A DNA stretch of 64,000 bases from the NCBI RefSeq assembly GCF_947494015.1, contig NZ_CANLTL010000012.1, forward strand, positions 83,558-147,557. Reading direction: 5' to 3'. The notes under the pieces were generated by a model. The model made no database searches. It was not told the origin of the DNA and was given only the letters and a program-made list of their open reading frames with translations. The translations under genes and the position numbers were made by a program. This document shows positions 35,190 through 43,426 of the stretch, piece by piece; within the stretch, counting starts at the first letter, position 1; the number at the start of each line of letters is the position of its first letter. Origin of the DNA: an uncultured Cellulomonas sp. GTDB taxonomy: Bacteria > Actinomycetota > Actinomycetes > Actinomycetales > Cellulomonadaceae.

Positions 35190-38100
35190 CGGGCTCCTCC
35201 TCGACGACGGCGCAGCGGCAGGGCGAGCAGGACGACCAGGCCGAGCAGCACGGCCTGGACGACCGACCACACCCGGCGCTCGGTGGTCTCGTACGACACG
35301 GTCAGCACGCCGCCCGACCCGCCGACGGCGAACGCCTGCCGCCAGCCGTCCTCGACCGCGGGCAGCTCGCGTCCGTCCAGCCGGGCCGTCCACCCGGGGG
35401 CGGACCGCTCGGCCAGGACGACGGTCCGATCCTCGTCACCGGCCGGCACGACGCTGCGGACCGACAGGTCCCCGGCGGCCAGCGCGGTGGCCTCGCCGTC
35501 CGGGTCGACCAGGCGCGCCCACGAGGTCACCGGGGCCTGGGGTGCGGGCGCGGGGGCGGCGCCGTCGTCGGCGGCGCCGGTCGCGGACGCGCGGTCCGTC
35601 GTCCGTCCGGTGGACGGGACGGCTGGGCGGACGACCCGCCAGATCACCCCCGTCTCGCTCTCGGTGATGCGCTCGAGCCCCGCGGTGGCGTCCAGGCGTC
35701 CCACGAGCTCCGCGCGCGGCGCCGCACCGGCGTCGCCGGTCGCCGGCGGGACGAGCACCGCACCCACCGCGAACGCGGCCAGGTCCCCCGAGACGTCGCC
35801 CACGGCCCCGGACGCGAGCCGGGCCACCAGCCGCTCGAGGGCCGTCGTCGCCGGATCCGGGTCGACGGGCCGGGCCGCGGAGACCCGGCCGTCCAGGCCG
35901 CGCGCCCGGGCGGCGGCCGAGGTCTCGGTCAGCTGCGGCCCGTCCCCGCGCAGCACGCCGTAGGTCACCCCGCCGTCGTCCGCGGGCGCCAGGGCGAGCA
36001 CCCGCGAGCGCGCCTCGGAGGTCTGCGGCTGACGTCCGACGGCCGGCACGACCGGTCCGGCGAGCGTGGTCACCGCCGGGCCCGTGCCGCCGTCCCCGGT
36101 CCGCTCCAGGGCCAGCCACTGCGTGAGCGGGACGAGCGGGGCGAGCACCGCGAGACCGGTGAGCGCACCGGCCGCGACCTGGCGCCAGCCCCACGCGTGC
36201 CGCGCGACCCGCGCCCGGACGCCGTCGGCCCCCAGGACGGCGGCCGCGAGCAGGCCGAGCATCAGCAAGGACACCCCGGCGCCCGGCCAGCCGCGCACCA
36301 CCGCACCGTCGACCACGGCGGTCTCGACCCGCGCGGCGAGCACGGCGGCGGCGAGCCCGCAGGCGGCGACCAGCCAGCCGGCACGCACACCCCGCGCGAC
36401 GCCGGGGCCGCGCAGCAGCGCGAGCAGCGCCAGCAGCACCAGGACCGCGCCCAGGACCAGCGCGAGCAGCGTCGCCACGTCGGCACCGACCGCGTCGGCC
36501 AGTCCGGTCCCGGGCGGCACGGGCCGCCCGAGCAGCGCCTGCCACGCGGGCGCAGCGGCGGACGGCACGGGCAGCGCCGGCTCGGCCACCAGCGCACGCC
36601 AGCCCCCCGCCGTCCAGCGGGTCACCGCGTCCTGAACCAGCGGCCCGGCCAGCACCAGCGCGGGCAGGGCGACGAGCAGCAGCCGGCGCCGGCTGCCGCG
36701 GGCGGCCAGGGCGACCGCGACCAGGGCCACCAGCCCGGCGGGCAGCAGCACCGGCGCACCGGCGACGGCGACGGCGAACGCGAGCCCGCCGGCCGCGGCG
36801 GCGGTGACCGAGCCCGTGCGGTCGGGGCCGTCCTCGGCGGCAGGCGTGCCGGGCGGCGGGGGTGGCGGCTCGTCCGGGTCGGGCACGACGAGCGCCGTGG
36901 CGCCGCGGGCCACCGGCACGTCGGGGGCCTCGGCGCCCGCCGGGCCACCTGCGGTGGCCGTCGCGCCGCCCGCCGCCGCGGCGGCGCTGTGCCCGGCCTC
37001 CCCGTCCCGGGCCGGGCCGGTCGCGGCACCGACCTCGTCGGCGTCGTCGTGCGCGGACCGCGCGCCCACCAGTCCGGAGACGACGACGTCGCGTCGCTGC
37101 ACGCCCAGCGCCCGCGCGACGCCGAGCGCAGCCCAGGGCAGCGCGGCGTGCGCGAGGACCGCCCCGAGCCGTCCGCCGTCCACGGCGGCGTGCAGGGCCG
37201 GTGCCGCCACCCAGACCAGCGCGGCCCACCAGCGCAGCCCGACCGCCCGGGTCGCCGCACCCGCGGCGAACCAGGCGCCGGTGCCGGCGAGCAGCAGACC
37301 GCCGAGGTAGAGCAGGTCCACGGCGCCCTGGGTCACGCCGCCGGTCAGGACCGTGACCGGGACCAGCACGGCGAGCAGCGGGTCGGCCGGCGCGGGCCGG
37401 CCCAGTCCCCCGTCGACCCACCCGAGGGTGACCGCCCGCCACAGCGCACCCAGGTCGGCCCCGGCCGGCAGCAGACCGCCACCGGTCAGCGGCCGGCCCC
37501 CGACCGCGGCCACCAGGAGCGGACCGAGCGCCACCACGGTGAGCGCCACCAGCGCCACCAGCAGGGCGCCCAGACCGAACCGCCTGCGGGTGGCCAGCTC
37601 GGCGAGCTCGGCCAGCTCGAGCTCGCTCGGCGCCTGCCGCACCCGGCGCACCTCGCGGCGGGCGAGCAGCCGGTCACGCTCCTCGCGGATCACGTCCCGC
37701 CACGACGCCTGCAGGGGTCGCAGCGATCGGCGCGGCAGCCGGCGTGCGCGCCGGGCGGTGGCGCGCGACCGGGCCATCCGGCCCGGGTTGACGATCGCGA
37801 CCACCGGGGCCGCGAGCTCGGCCGTCGCCAGCACGGCGTCCTTGCTCGCGACGCGGTACAGCGACCGCACCACGGCGGCGACCAGGAACGCGACGGTGAG
37901 CAGCGGCAGCAGCGGCAGCGGCACCGCCGCGAGCCGGGCGTGCACGTGCGCGCGGCGCCGGGTCGCGAACGACCGTCGTGGGTCGGCCGACGGGCCGACG
38001 CGCGGGTCGGGTGGCGGGTCGGCGGGCAGGTCGGCCGGCAGGTCGGCCGGCAGGTCGGCCGGCGCGGTGTCCGGCGGGGCGGCCGACCGGTCCGCCGACA

Positions 38101-39007
38101 GGTCGGCCGCGGTGGCCGGGGCGTCGTGCGGGTGGGGGTCCTGCGGGTGGGCGTCGTGCGGGTGGGCGTCGTGCGCGGCCGTGCCGGTCAGGACGTGCAG
38201 CAGGTCGTCGTCGCGCAGCCCGGCGTAGGACGCGCGGGCGTGCCGGACCGCCGCCCGGGGGACGACGACGACGCGGTGACCGGCGAGCCGGGCCCGGCGC
38301 GACAGGTCCAGGCCGTCGCCGAACGGGCCCAGCGCGGGATCGGGCCCGCCGAGCTCGTCCCAGACGTCCCGCTTGACCAGCGCGCCGGCGAGCCCGACGG
38401 CGAGCACGTCCTCACGCCCGTCGTGCTGGCCCTGGTCGACCTCGCCGTTCTCCAGGCCGGTGACCCGCCGGCCGAGGCGGGACGTGGTCAGCCCGACCTC
38501 GAGCAGGCGGGTCGGGTCGTCCCAGGCACGCTGCTTGGCCCCCGCGACCGCGACCGACGGCGCGTGCTCGACGACCCGGACCAGCTCGGCGAGCGCGGTC
38601 GGCTCCGGTGCGCTGTCGTCGTGCAGCAGCCACAGCCAGCCGGGGGTGTCCGTGGCGGCACCCGTCCCGAGCGCGCCCCGGACGGCGTCACCGAACGTCC
38701 GCGCGCCCGGCGTCGAGAGCACCCGGACCTCGGTGCCCGTCCCGGCGAACGCCGCGCCGGCCAGCCGCTCGACCGCCGGGTCGACGGCGGCGTCGATGCC
38801 GGCGCCGGTGCGGGCGGGGAGCGGTGCGGACGTGGCCGGCGGAGCGGCGTCGACGACCAGGACGGCGTCCGGGGTACGCGTCTGACCGGCGAGCGCGCGC
38901 AGCGTCGTCGGCAGGTAGCGAGTGGTCCCCCGGGTCACCACGACGGCCGTGGTGCGGGGACCACGGCGGAGCGGGAGGGGTCCGGTGACGGGCGGTGAGT
39001 CAGTCAT
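35186..39007 (-). CDS. Large glycosyltransferase family 2 membrane protein
   Basis: This 1273-residue protein starts at ATG 39007. The first about 290 residues form a GT2 domain: TTAVVVTRGTTRYLPTTLRAL, DAVLVVDAAPP, WLWLLHDDSAPEPTALAEL, VGLAGALVKRDVWDELGGPD. A 60-residue His/Asp/Pro-rich linker follows (HDAHPHDAHPQDPHPHDAPA), then a soluble region and about 12-14 TM helices. An extracytoplasmic beta domain with APGWTARLDGRELP, like YfhO-type C-terminal regions, and one last TM plus a basic tail end the protein. It probably transfers sugars at the membrane and may act on exported lipid-linked substrates, but donor and acceptor are unknown. It forms a two-gene operon with DUF5719. Confidence 0.9.
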   Translation of the reverse strand: MTDSPPVTGPLPLRRGPRTTAVVVTRGTTRYLPTTLRALAGQTRTPDAVLVVDAAPPATSAPLPARTGAGIDAAVDPAVERLAGAAFAGTGTEVRVLSTPGARTFGDAVRGALGTGAATDTPGWLWLLHDDSAPEPTALAELVRVVEHAPSVAVAGAKQRAWDDPTRLLEVGLTTSRLGRRVTGLENGEVDQGQHDGREDVLAVGLAGALVKRDVWDELGGPDPALGPFGDGLDLSRRARLAGHRVVVVPRAAVRHARASYAGLRDDDLLHVLTGTAAHDAHPHDAHPQDPHPHDAPATAADLSADRSAAPPDTAPADLPADLPADLPADPPPDPRVGPSADPRRSFATRRRAHVHARLAAVPLPLLPLLTVAFLVAAVVRSLYRVASKDAVLATAELAAPVVAIVNPGRMARSRATARRARRLPRRSLRPLQASWRDVIREERDRLLARREVRRVRQAPSELELAELAELATRRRFGLGALLVALVALTVVALGPLLVAAVGGRPLTGGGLLPAGADLGALWRAVTLGWVDGGLGRPAPADPLLAVLVPVTVLTGGVTQGAVDLLYLGGLLLAGTGAWFAAGAATRAVGLRWWAALVWVAAPALHAAVDGGRLGAVLAHAALPWAALGVARALGVQRRDVVVSGLVGARSAHDDADEVGAATGPARDGEAGHSAAAAAGGATATAGGPAGAEAPDVPVARGATALVVPDPDEPPPPPPGTPAAEDGPDRTGSVTAAAAGGLAFAVAVAGAPVLLPAGLVALVAVALAARGSRRRLLLVALPALVLAGPLVQDAVTRWTAGGWRALVAEPALPVPSAAAPAWQALLGRPVPPGTGLADAVGADVATLLALVLGAVLVLLALLALLRGPGVARGVRAGWLVAACGLAAAVLAARVETAVVDGAVVRGWPGAGVSLLMLGLLAAAVLGADGVRARVARHAWGWRQVAAGALTGLAVLAPLVPLTQWLALERTGDGGTGPAVTTLAGPVVPAVGRQPQTSEARSRVLALAPADDGGVTYGVLRGDGPQLTETSAAARARGLDGRVSAARPVDPDPATTALERLVARLASGAVGDVSGDLAAFAVGAVLVPPATGDAGAAPRAELVGRLDATAGLERITESETGVIWRVVRPAVPSTGRTTDRASATGAADDGAAPAPAPQAPVTSWARLVDPDGEATALAAGDLSVRSVVPAGDEDRTVVLAERSAPGWTARLDGRELPAVEDGWRQAFAVGGSGGVLTVSYETTERRVWSVVQAVLLGLVVLLALPLRRRRGGAR
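38025..38060 (-). repeat. Three exact 12-bp units in the glycosyltransferase linker
   Basis: GGCAGGTCGGCC occurs three times in tandem and encodes repeated Asp-Leu-Pro-Ala. A second, His-coding repeat (15-bp GGGTGGGCGTCGTGC units, HPHDA) lies next to it at about 38118-38175. Both make up the linker between the GT2 domain and the membrane region. Confidence 0.8.
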
Positions 39008-39040
39008 CTGTCCCTATGGTGCGCCCGCCCGCGGGGTGGA

Positions 39041-39367
39041 TCAGACCACGCGACGCTTGAGCTTGCGCCGCTCCCGCTCGGACAGACCGCCCCAGATGCC
39101 GAACCGCTCGTCGTGCTCGAGGGCGTACTCCAGGCACTCGGACCGGACGTCGCAGCCGGTGCAGACGCGCTTCGCCTCCCGGGTCGAGCCGCCCTTCTCG
39201 GGGAAGAACGCCTCGGGGTCGGTCTGGGCGCACAGCGCGCGCTCCTGCCAGCCCATGGCAGGGTCGTCCTGCGGGGTGCCGAAGATGGGCAGCACGGGGG
39301 CCACCGCGATGGCCGGACGGTCCTGGTCCGAGGGGAACGGTCCGTCCTCGTCGAGCAGATTCCACAT
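39041..39367 (-). CDS. whiB2: WhiB-family iron-sulfur regulator, WhiB2/WhmD type
   Basis: This 108-residue protein starts at ATG 39367 with GGAGG about 9 nt upstream. The four cluster Cys are at 46, 69, 72 and 78 (ALCAQTD, VCTGCDVRSEC), which would hold a [4Fe-4S] cluster. The turn GIWGG is at 90-94 and a basic tail KLKRRVV follows. The sequence WQERALCAQTDPEAFFPEKG is that of the WhiB2/WhmD group, needed for septation in mycobacteria and called WhiB in Streptomyces. It is monocistronic, with its own strong promoter at 39415-39443. The neighbourhood with manB and DUF3499 agrees with Rv3260c. Confidence 0.95.
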   Translation of the reverse strand: MWNLLDEDGPFPSDQDRPAIAVAPVLPIFGTPQDDPAMGWQERALCAQTDPEAFFPEKGGSTREAKRVCTGCDVRSECLEYALEHDERFGIWGGLSERERRKLKRRVV

Positions 39368-39414
39368 GCAGGTGCCTCCGGCTCGAGTGCGGTGAGATGT
39401 CGTGCGCTAGAGGA

Positions 39415-39443
39415 ATTACACGCGTGTCGTTCCCGATAGTCAA
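39415..39443 (-). promoter_or_regulatory. Strong sigma-A-like promoter of whiB2
   Basis: On the minus strand TTGACT (-35, 39438-39443) and TGTAAT (-10, 39415-39420) are separated by exactly 17 nt. These differ from consensus at one position each. The predicted start of transcription is near 39408, giving a leader of about 40 nt to the whiB2 ATG. This is the best promoter match seen in the window. Confidence 0.8.
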
Positions 39444-39514
39444 GCGCGCAGGTGGTAGGCGGTGGAGCGGCGACGGTCGGCCTCGGGGCCGGGCTCGCCC
39501 GTAGCCTGGCGCCC

Positions 39515-40288
39515 ATGCCCGCACCCGCGCCCCTGCCCGCACTCGTCGACACCCTGGCCGCGAGCGGCGGCAGTCCCCGGCTGACCGCCTACGACGCGGA
39601 CGGCGAGCGGGTGGAGCTGTCCGGCGCCGTGCTGGCCAACTGGGTGGCGAAGACCACCAACCTGCTCGTCGAGGAGCTCGACGTCGCCCCGGGGTCGACC
39701 GTGCGGCTCGACCTGCCCGCGCACTGGCGCACGCTGGTGTGGGCGATGGCGACCTGGCGGGCCGGCGGCTGCGTGGTGCTGGGTCAGCAGGACGGCACCG
39801 ACGTCGTCGTGACCGACCGCCCCGAGCCCGGCGTCGCGGACGCGGTGGTGGCGGTGGCCCTGCCCGCCCTGGCCCGCCGCTTCGACGGCACCCTGCCGCC
39901 GGGGGCGGTCGACGCCGCGGCGGCCGTGATGACCTACGGCGACGTCGTCGGCTGGACGCCCGCGACCGACCCGGCGGCCCCCGCGGTCCGCGCGGGGGTC
40001 GCCGTCGGCCCGCAGACCGCCGGCGACGCGGAGGTCACCGAGGTCGACCACGCCGCGCTCGCCGGCTGGGCGACGGCCGGGACGACGTCGGCCCCGGGCG
40101 ACCGCGTCCTGCTGGCGGCCGACCCGGACCGGGCCACGGTCCCCCGCTGGCTGCGGACCGCCCTGGGCGTCCTGCTCGGCGGCGGCTCGCTGGTCCTGGT
40201 CGGGCCCGCGCTCGCGGTCGAGCTCGCGACCGACCCCGCGCGCCGGGACCGCCTGGTGGCCACGGAGCGGGTGACCGCCGGCGCGTGA
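39515..40288 (+). CDS. TIGR03089 family protein
   Basis: This 257-residue protein starts at ATG 39515 (MPAPAPLPALVDTLAASGG); TAGCCT lies 7 nt upstream, suggesting a leaderless transcript. It resembles the N-terminal half of AMP-binding acyl-CoA synthetases (VELSGAVLANWVAKTTNLL, RLDLPAHWRTLVWAMATWRAG, LLGGGSLVLVG) but lacks the C-terminal AMP-binding signature. It is the actinobacterial family TIGR03089 of unknown function. It is divergent from whiB2 and convergent with a methyltransferase, 17 bp apart. Confidence 0.87.
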   Translation: MPAPAPLPALVDTLAASGGSPRLTAYDADGERVELSGAVLANWVAKTTNLLVEELDVAPGSTVRLDLPAHWRTLVWAMATWRAGGCVVLGQQDGTDVVVTDRPEPGVADAVVAVALPALARRFDGTLPPGAVDAAAAVMTYGDVVGWTPATDPAAPAVRAGVAVGPQTAGDAEVTEVDHAALAGWATAGTTSAPGDRVLLAADPDRATVPRWLRTALGVLLGGGSLVLVGPALAVELATDPARRDRLVATERVTAGA

Positions 40289-40305
40289 TCTCCCGGACGG
40301 GCGCG

Positions 40306-41172
40306 TCAGACGCCGGACGGCTTGCGGAACGCGACCAGCATGATGTCGCTGAGCGACCGCGAGTTGAGCAGCGGCGCGGCGAGCCACCCGACGACCACGG
40401 ACGCGACCGTGACCGGGGACGGCCGCCGGTCGAAGTGCGCCCGCTCCCACAGCCCGGCCCGGCTCATGCTCGGCAGGTGGGTGACCTCGACGACCTCGAG
40501 CCCCAGCGAGCACCCCAGCCGGGTCAGCGCACCGGCGTCGAAGTACCACAGGTGCGGGGACGGCAGGCCGCGCTGCCACAGGCGGTCGAACACGCTGGGG
40601 ACCCCCAACCGGCGCAGGACGTCGGCGACGCGGTACACGATCCCCCGCCGGTCCGGGATGTTGACCACGAGCAGCCCGCCCGGCGTCAGCCGCGACGCGC
40701 TCTCGGCGAGCGCCTCACGCGGGTCGGGCAGGTGCTCGAGCACGTCGTTGAAGGTGATGACGTCGAACAGGTCGTCCGGCCGCAGGGCCTCGGGGAAGAA
40801 GCCGATCCGCACGTCGGACCCCGCGCCGATGGCGCGTCGGGCGACGGCGACGTCCGGCTCGACGCCCACCGCGCGCAGGCCCTGCGCCGTGGCCCGCTGC
40901 AGGAGCCAGCCGTGGGCGCTGCCCACGTCGAGCAGCCGGGCACCGTCCGGGGCACCCCACGACCGGATCCGCTCCACGACCGTGGCGTTGTTCTGCCGTC
41001 GCAGCTGCGCCAGCCCCGTCGCCCGGGCCGTCTCGTCGATGAGGTCCGGGTCGTCGTTGATCGTCACGTCGAGGGTGGAGGCGTGCGTGCCGCACCGGGG
41101 GCACCGCACGTGCCAGGCGGGACCCGCCGCGGTCATGGGGGTGAGGCAGACGCAGCAACGGGGAGCAAGCAC
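40306..41172 (-). CDS. Class I SAM-dependent methyltransferase with zinc-ribbon start
   Basis: I place the start at GTG 41172 (VLAPRCCVCLTPMT), 7 nt after TAGAGT; the track uses GTG 41181. The protein is 288 residues. It begins with a Cys-rich ribbon (CCVC, CPRCGTHAS). The SAM domain is LLDVGSAHGWLLQRA, VGVEPDVAVARRAIG, DVITFNDVLEHLPDPREAL and GGLLVVNIPDRRG. The C-terminal half carries LWYFDAGALTRLG and a hydrophobic segment near the end. This form is common among polysaccharide-locus methyltransferases; the substrate is unknown. It would generate SAH, which ahcY clears. Confidence 0.88.
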   Translation of the reverse strand: MLAPRCCVCLTPMTAAGPAWHVRCPRCGTHASTLDVTINDDPDLIDETARATGLAQLRRQNNATVVERIRSWGAPDGARLLDVGSAHGWLLQRATAQGLRAVGVEPDVAVARRAIGAGSDVRIGFFPEALRPDDLFDVITFNDVLEHLPDPREALAESASRLTPGGLLVVNIPDRRGIVYRVADVLRRLGVPSVFDRLWQRGLPSPHLWYFDAGALTRLGCSLGLEVVEVTHLPSMSRAGLWERAHFDRRPSPVTVASVVVGWLAAPLLNSRSLSDIMLVAFRKPSGV

Positions 41173-41196
41173 TCCGAGCACTCTACCGGCGGTCCG

Positions 41197-42387
41197 TCAG
41201 GGCACGTCCGCCTGGACGAGGGTGCCGGCGCCGCACGCCGTCAGGCTCCCCTCGGCGGCCGGCACGAAGACCGACCCGCCGCGCTCGAGGCGCACGCTGT
41301 GACCGGCCGACGACACGGTCACGACACCGTCGAGGCAGAGCAGGACCCGCGGTCCCCGACCGGGCAGCGGGTGCACGCCGTCGTCGTCGAGGTCGGTGAT
41401 GGACAGCTCGAAGTCGTCCACGGGGGCGTAGAAGACCCGGGTCGCGCCGTGGAACACCTCCGGTGCCGTGCGGATGGGCGGTGCTGCGACGTAGTCGACG
41501 CACTCCAGCAGCTCGTCGACGTCCACGTGCTTGGCCGTCAGCCCGGCCCGCAGGACGTTGTCGGAGTTGGCCATCACCTCCACGCCGAGGCCTCCCAGGT
41601 ACGCGTGCACCCCACCGGCCGGGACGAACAGGGCCTCGCCCGGCTGCAGGGACACGGGGTTGAGCAGCAGGGCGGCCACGACGCCCGGGTCGCCGGGGTA
41701 GGCCGCCGCGAGCGTGAGCACGGTGGCGTCGGCGCGCGGCGACGTCGAGCCGGCCGCCAGCCGCTCCCGGCACGCCTCGACGAGCTCGGCGACGTCCTGC
41801 GCCGACGGCCGGTCGGCCGGGTCGAGCAGGCTGGTGAACGCGGCGCGGACCCCGGCGGGCGAGGGATCGGCGCGCAGCACCCCGTGCAGCTTGTCGGCGA
41901 GCGGTGAGGCGAGCCCGGCGAACAGCTCCGCGGCGCGGCGCGGCGCACGGAAGCCGCACAGCGCCTCGAACGGCGTCAGCGCGTACACCAGCTCGGGCTT
42001 GTGGTTGCGGTCGCGGTAGCTGCGGTGCGGGGCGTCCACCGGGATGCCGGCCCGCTCCTCGGCGTCGAAGCCGGCGCGGGCCCGGTCCACGTGCGGGTGC
42101 ACCTGCAGCGACAGCGGCTGGGCGGGCGCGATCAGCTTGAGCAGGTAGGGCAGGCAGTCCCCGAAGCGGGCCCGCACGTCGTCGCCGAGCATCGCGCTCG
42201 GGTCCGACGCGATGAGGGCGGCCAGGTCCGGGTGCTCCGCGGCCTCGACCAGCGCCGGCGAGCTCGGGTGGGCCCCGAACCACAGCTCGGCGACCGGCGA
42301 CCCGTCCACCGGTAGGCCGAGCAGCCCCGGGATGGCGGTCGGCGAGCCCCACGCGTAGTCCCGGGTGGTCGGCTGCATGGTGAACAC
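41197..42387 (-). CDS. manA: Mannose-6-phosphate isomerase, class I
   Basis: ManA converts fructose-6-P to mannose-6-P. The protein is 396 residues from GTG 42387 (VFTMQPTTRDYAWGS), with AGGGG 8 nt upstream; ATG 42378 is an alternative. The type I cupin Zn site is recognisable: LSLQVHPHVDRA (Gln/His), NHKPELVYAL (His/Glu) and the catalytic ADPSPAGV region. FVPAGGVHAYLGGLGVEVMANSDNVLRAG carries the last metal His and the signature. A TATCGT element at 42416-42421 may be its -10. It works with manB upstream at 29506. Confidence 0.95.
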   Translation of the reverse strand: MFTMQPTTRDYAWGSPTAIPGLLGLPVDGSPVAELWFGAHPSSPALVEAAEHPDLAALIASDPSAMLGDDVRARFGDCLPYLLKLIAPAQPLSLQVHPHVDRARAGFDAEERAGIPVDAPHRSYRDRNHKPELVYALTPFEALCGFRAPRRAAELFAGLASPLADKLHGVLRADPSPAGVRAAFTSLLDPADRPSAQDVAELVEACRERLAAGSTSPRADATVLTLAAAYPGDPGVVAALLLNPVSLQPGEALFVPAGGVHAYLGGLGVEVMANSDNVLRAGLTAKHVDVDELLECVDYVAAPPIRTAPEVFHGATRVFYAPVDDFELSITDLDDDGVHPLPGRGPRVLLCLDGVVTVSSAGHSVRLERGGSVFVPAAEGSLTACGAGTLVQADVP

Positions 42388-42526
42388 CGGCAGGTCCCCT
42401 CTCGTCGGCCCTCCAACGATAGGCGGGACTCGGCGGCGGGTCGCCGAGGCACCGCCGTCCGGGTGCAGGGCCGGCACGTTTTCACCCGGCAGGCGGCGCG
42501 AGCCGGGTGCGGCACACTAGGGGACC

Positions 42527-43396
42527 ATGCGCGGAATCATTCTGGCCGGAGGCTCGGGGACCCGACTGCACCCCATCACCCTGGGGGTCAGCAAGCAGCT
42601 CGTCCCGGTGTACGACAAGCCGATGATCTACTACCCGCTGTCCACCCTGATCCTCGCGGGCATCCGGGACGTGCTGGTGATCACCACCCCGCACGACGCC
42701 GAGCAGTTCCGGCGGCTGCTGGGGGACGGCTCCCAGTTCGGCATCTCCATCACCTACACCGTGCAGGCCGAGCCGAACGGCCTGGCGCAGGCGTTCGTGC
42801 TGGGAGCGGACTTCGTCGGCACGGACTCCGCGGCGCTGGTCCTGGGCGACAACATCTTCTACGGCGCGGGCCTGGGCTCACAGCTCGGGCGGTTCGAGAC
42901 CATCGACGGCGCCGCGGTGTTCGCCTACCGCGTCGCGGACCCGACCAGCTACGGCGTCGTGGAGTTCGACGCCGACGGCACGGCGCTCTCCCTGGAGGAG
43001 AAGCCGGCCCGCCCCAAGTCCAACTACGCGGTGCCCGGCCTGTACTTCTACGACAACGACGTCCTGGCGATCGCGCGCGACCTGCAGCCGTCGGCGCGCG
43101 GGGAGTACGAGATCACCGACGTCAACCGGCACTACCTCGAGCAGGGGCGGCTGCGGGTCGAGGTGCTGCCGCGCGGGACGGCATGGCTGGACACCGGGAC
43201 GTTCGACTCGCTGGTGGAGGCCTCGGACTACGTCCGGACCATCGAGCACCGCCAGGGGCTGAAGGTCGGTGCGCCCGAGGAGGTCGCCTGGCGGCGCGGC
43301 TTCCTGTCCGACGACGACCTGCGGGTCCGGGCCGAGGGCCTGGTCAAGTCCGGCTACGGCCGCTACCTGCTGGGGCTGCTCGACGAGGGTCGCTGA
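42527..43396 (+). CDS. rfbA: Glucose-1-phosphate thymidylyltransferase
   Basis: RfbA (RmlA) makes dTDP-glucose, the first step to dTDP-L-rhamnose. It is 289 residues, starting at ATG 42527 with AGGGGA 4 nt upstream. Motifs are [22 protein letters not shown] (nucleotide loop), [47 protein letters not shown] and [14 protein letters not shown]. Length and motifs are canonical. It is alone on the plus strand between two minus-strand genes, so the rml genes are not in one operon here. A convergent hairpin follows the stop. Confidence 0.96.
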   Translation: MRGIILAGGSGTRLHPITLGVSKQLVPVYDKPMIYYPLSTLILAGIRDVLVITTPHDAEQFRRLLGDGSQFGISITYTVQAEPNGLAQAFVLGADFVGTDSAALVLGDNIFYGAGLGSQLGRFETIDGAAVFAYRVADPTSYGVVEFDADGTALSLEEKPARPKSNYAVPGLYFYDNDVLAIARDLQPSARGEYEITDVNRHYLEQGRLRVEVLPRGTAWLDTGTFDSLVEASDYVRTIEHRQGLKVGAPEEVAWRRGFLSDDDLRVRAEGLVKSGYGRYLLGLLDEGR

Positions 43397-43418
43397 CCCG
43401 CCGCCCGGAGCCGGCGGG
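43397..43418. terminator. Short hairpin between rfbA and the convergent methyltransferase gene
   Basis: A 7-bp stem CCCGCCG / CGGCGGG with an 8-nt loop begins directly after the rfbA stop. The convergent gene ends at 43427. It is modest, with no U-tract. Confidence 0.5.
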
Positions 43419-43426
43419 GCGCGGCG

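Noticed and set aside
34760-38998. Plus-strand ORF of 1412 residues
   Set aside because: Antisense shadow of the large glycosyltransferase and DUF5719; composition is Arg/His/Gly-rich with no domains.
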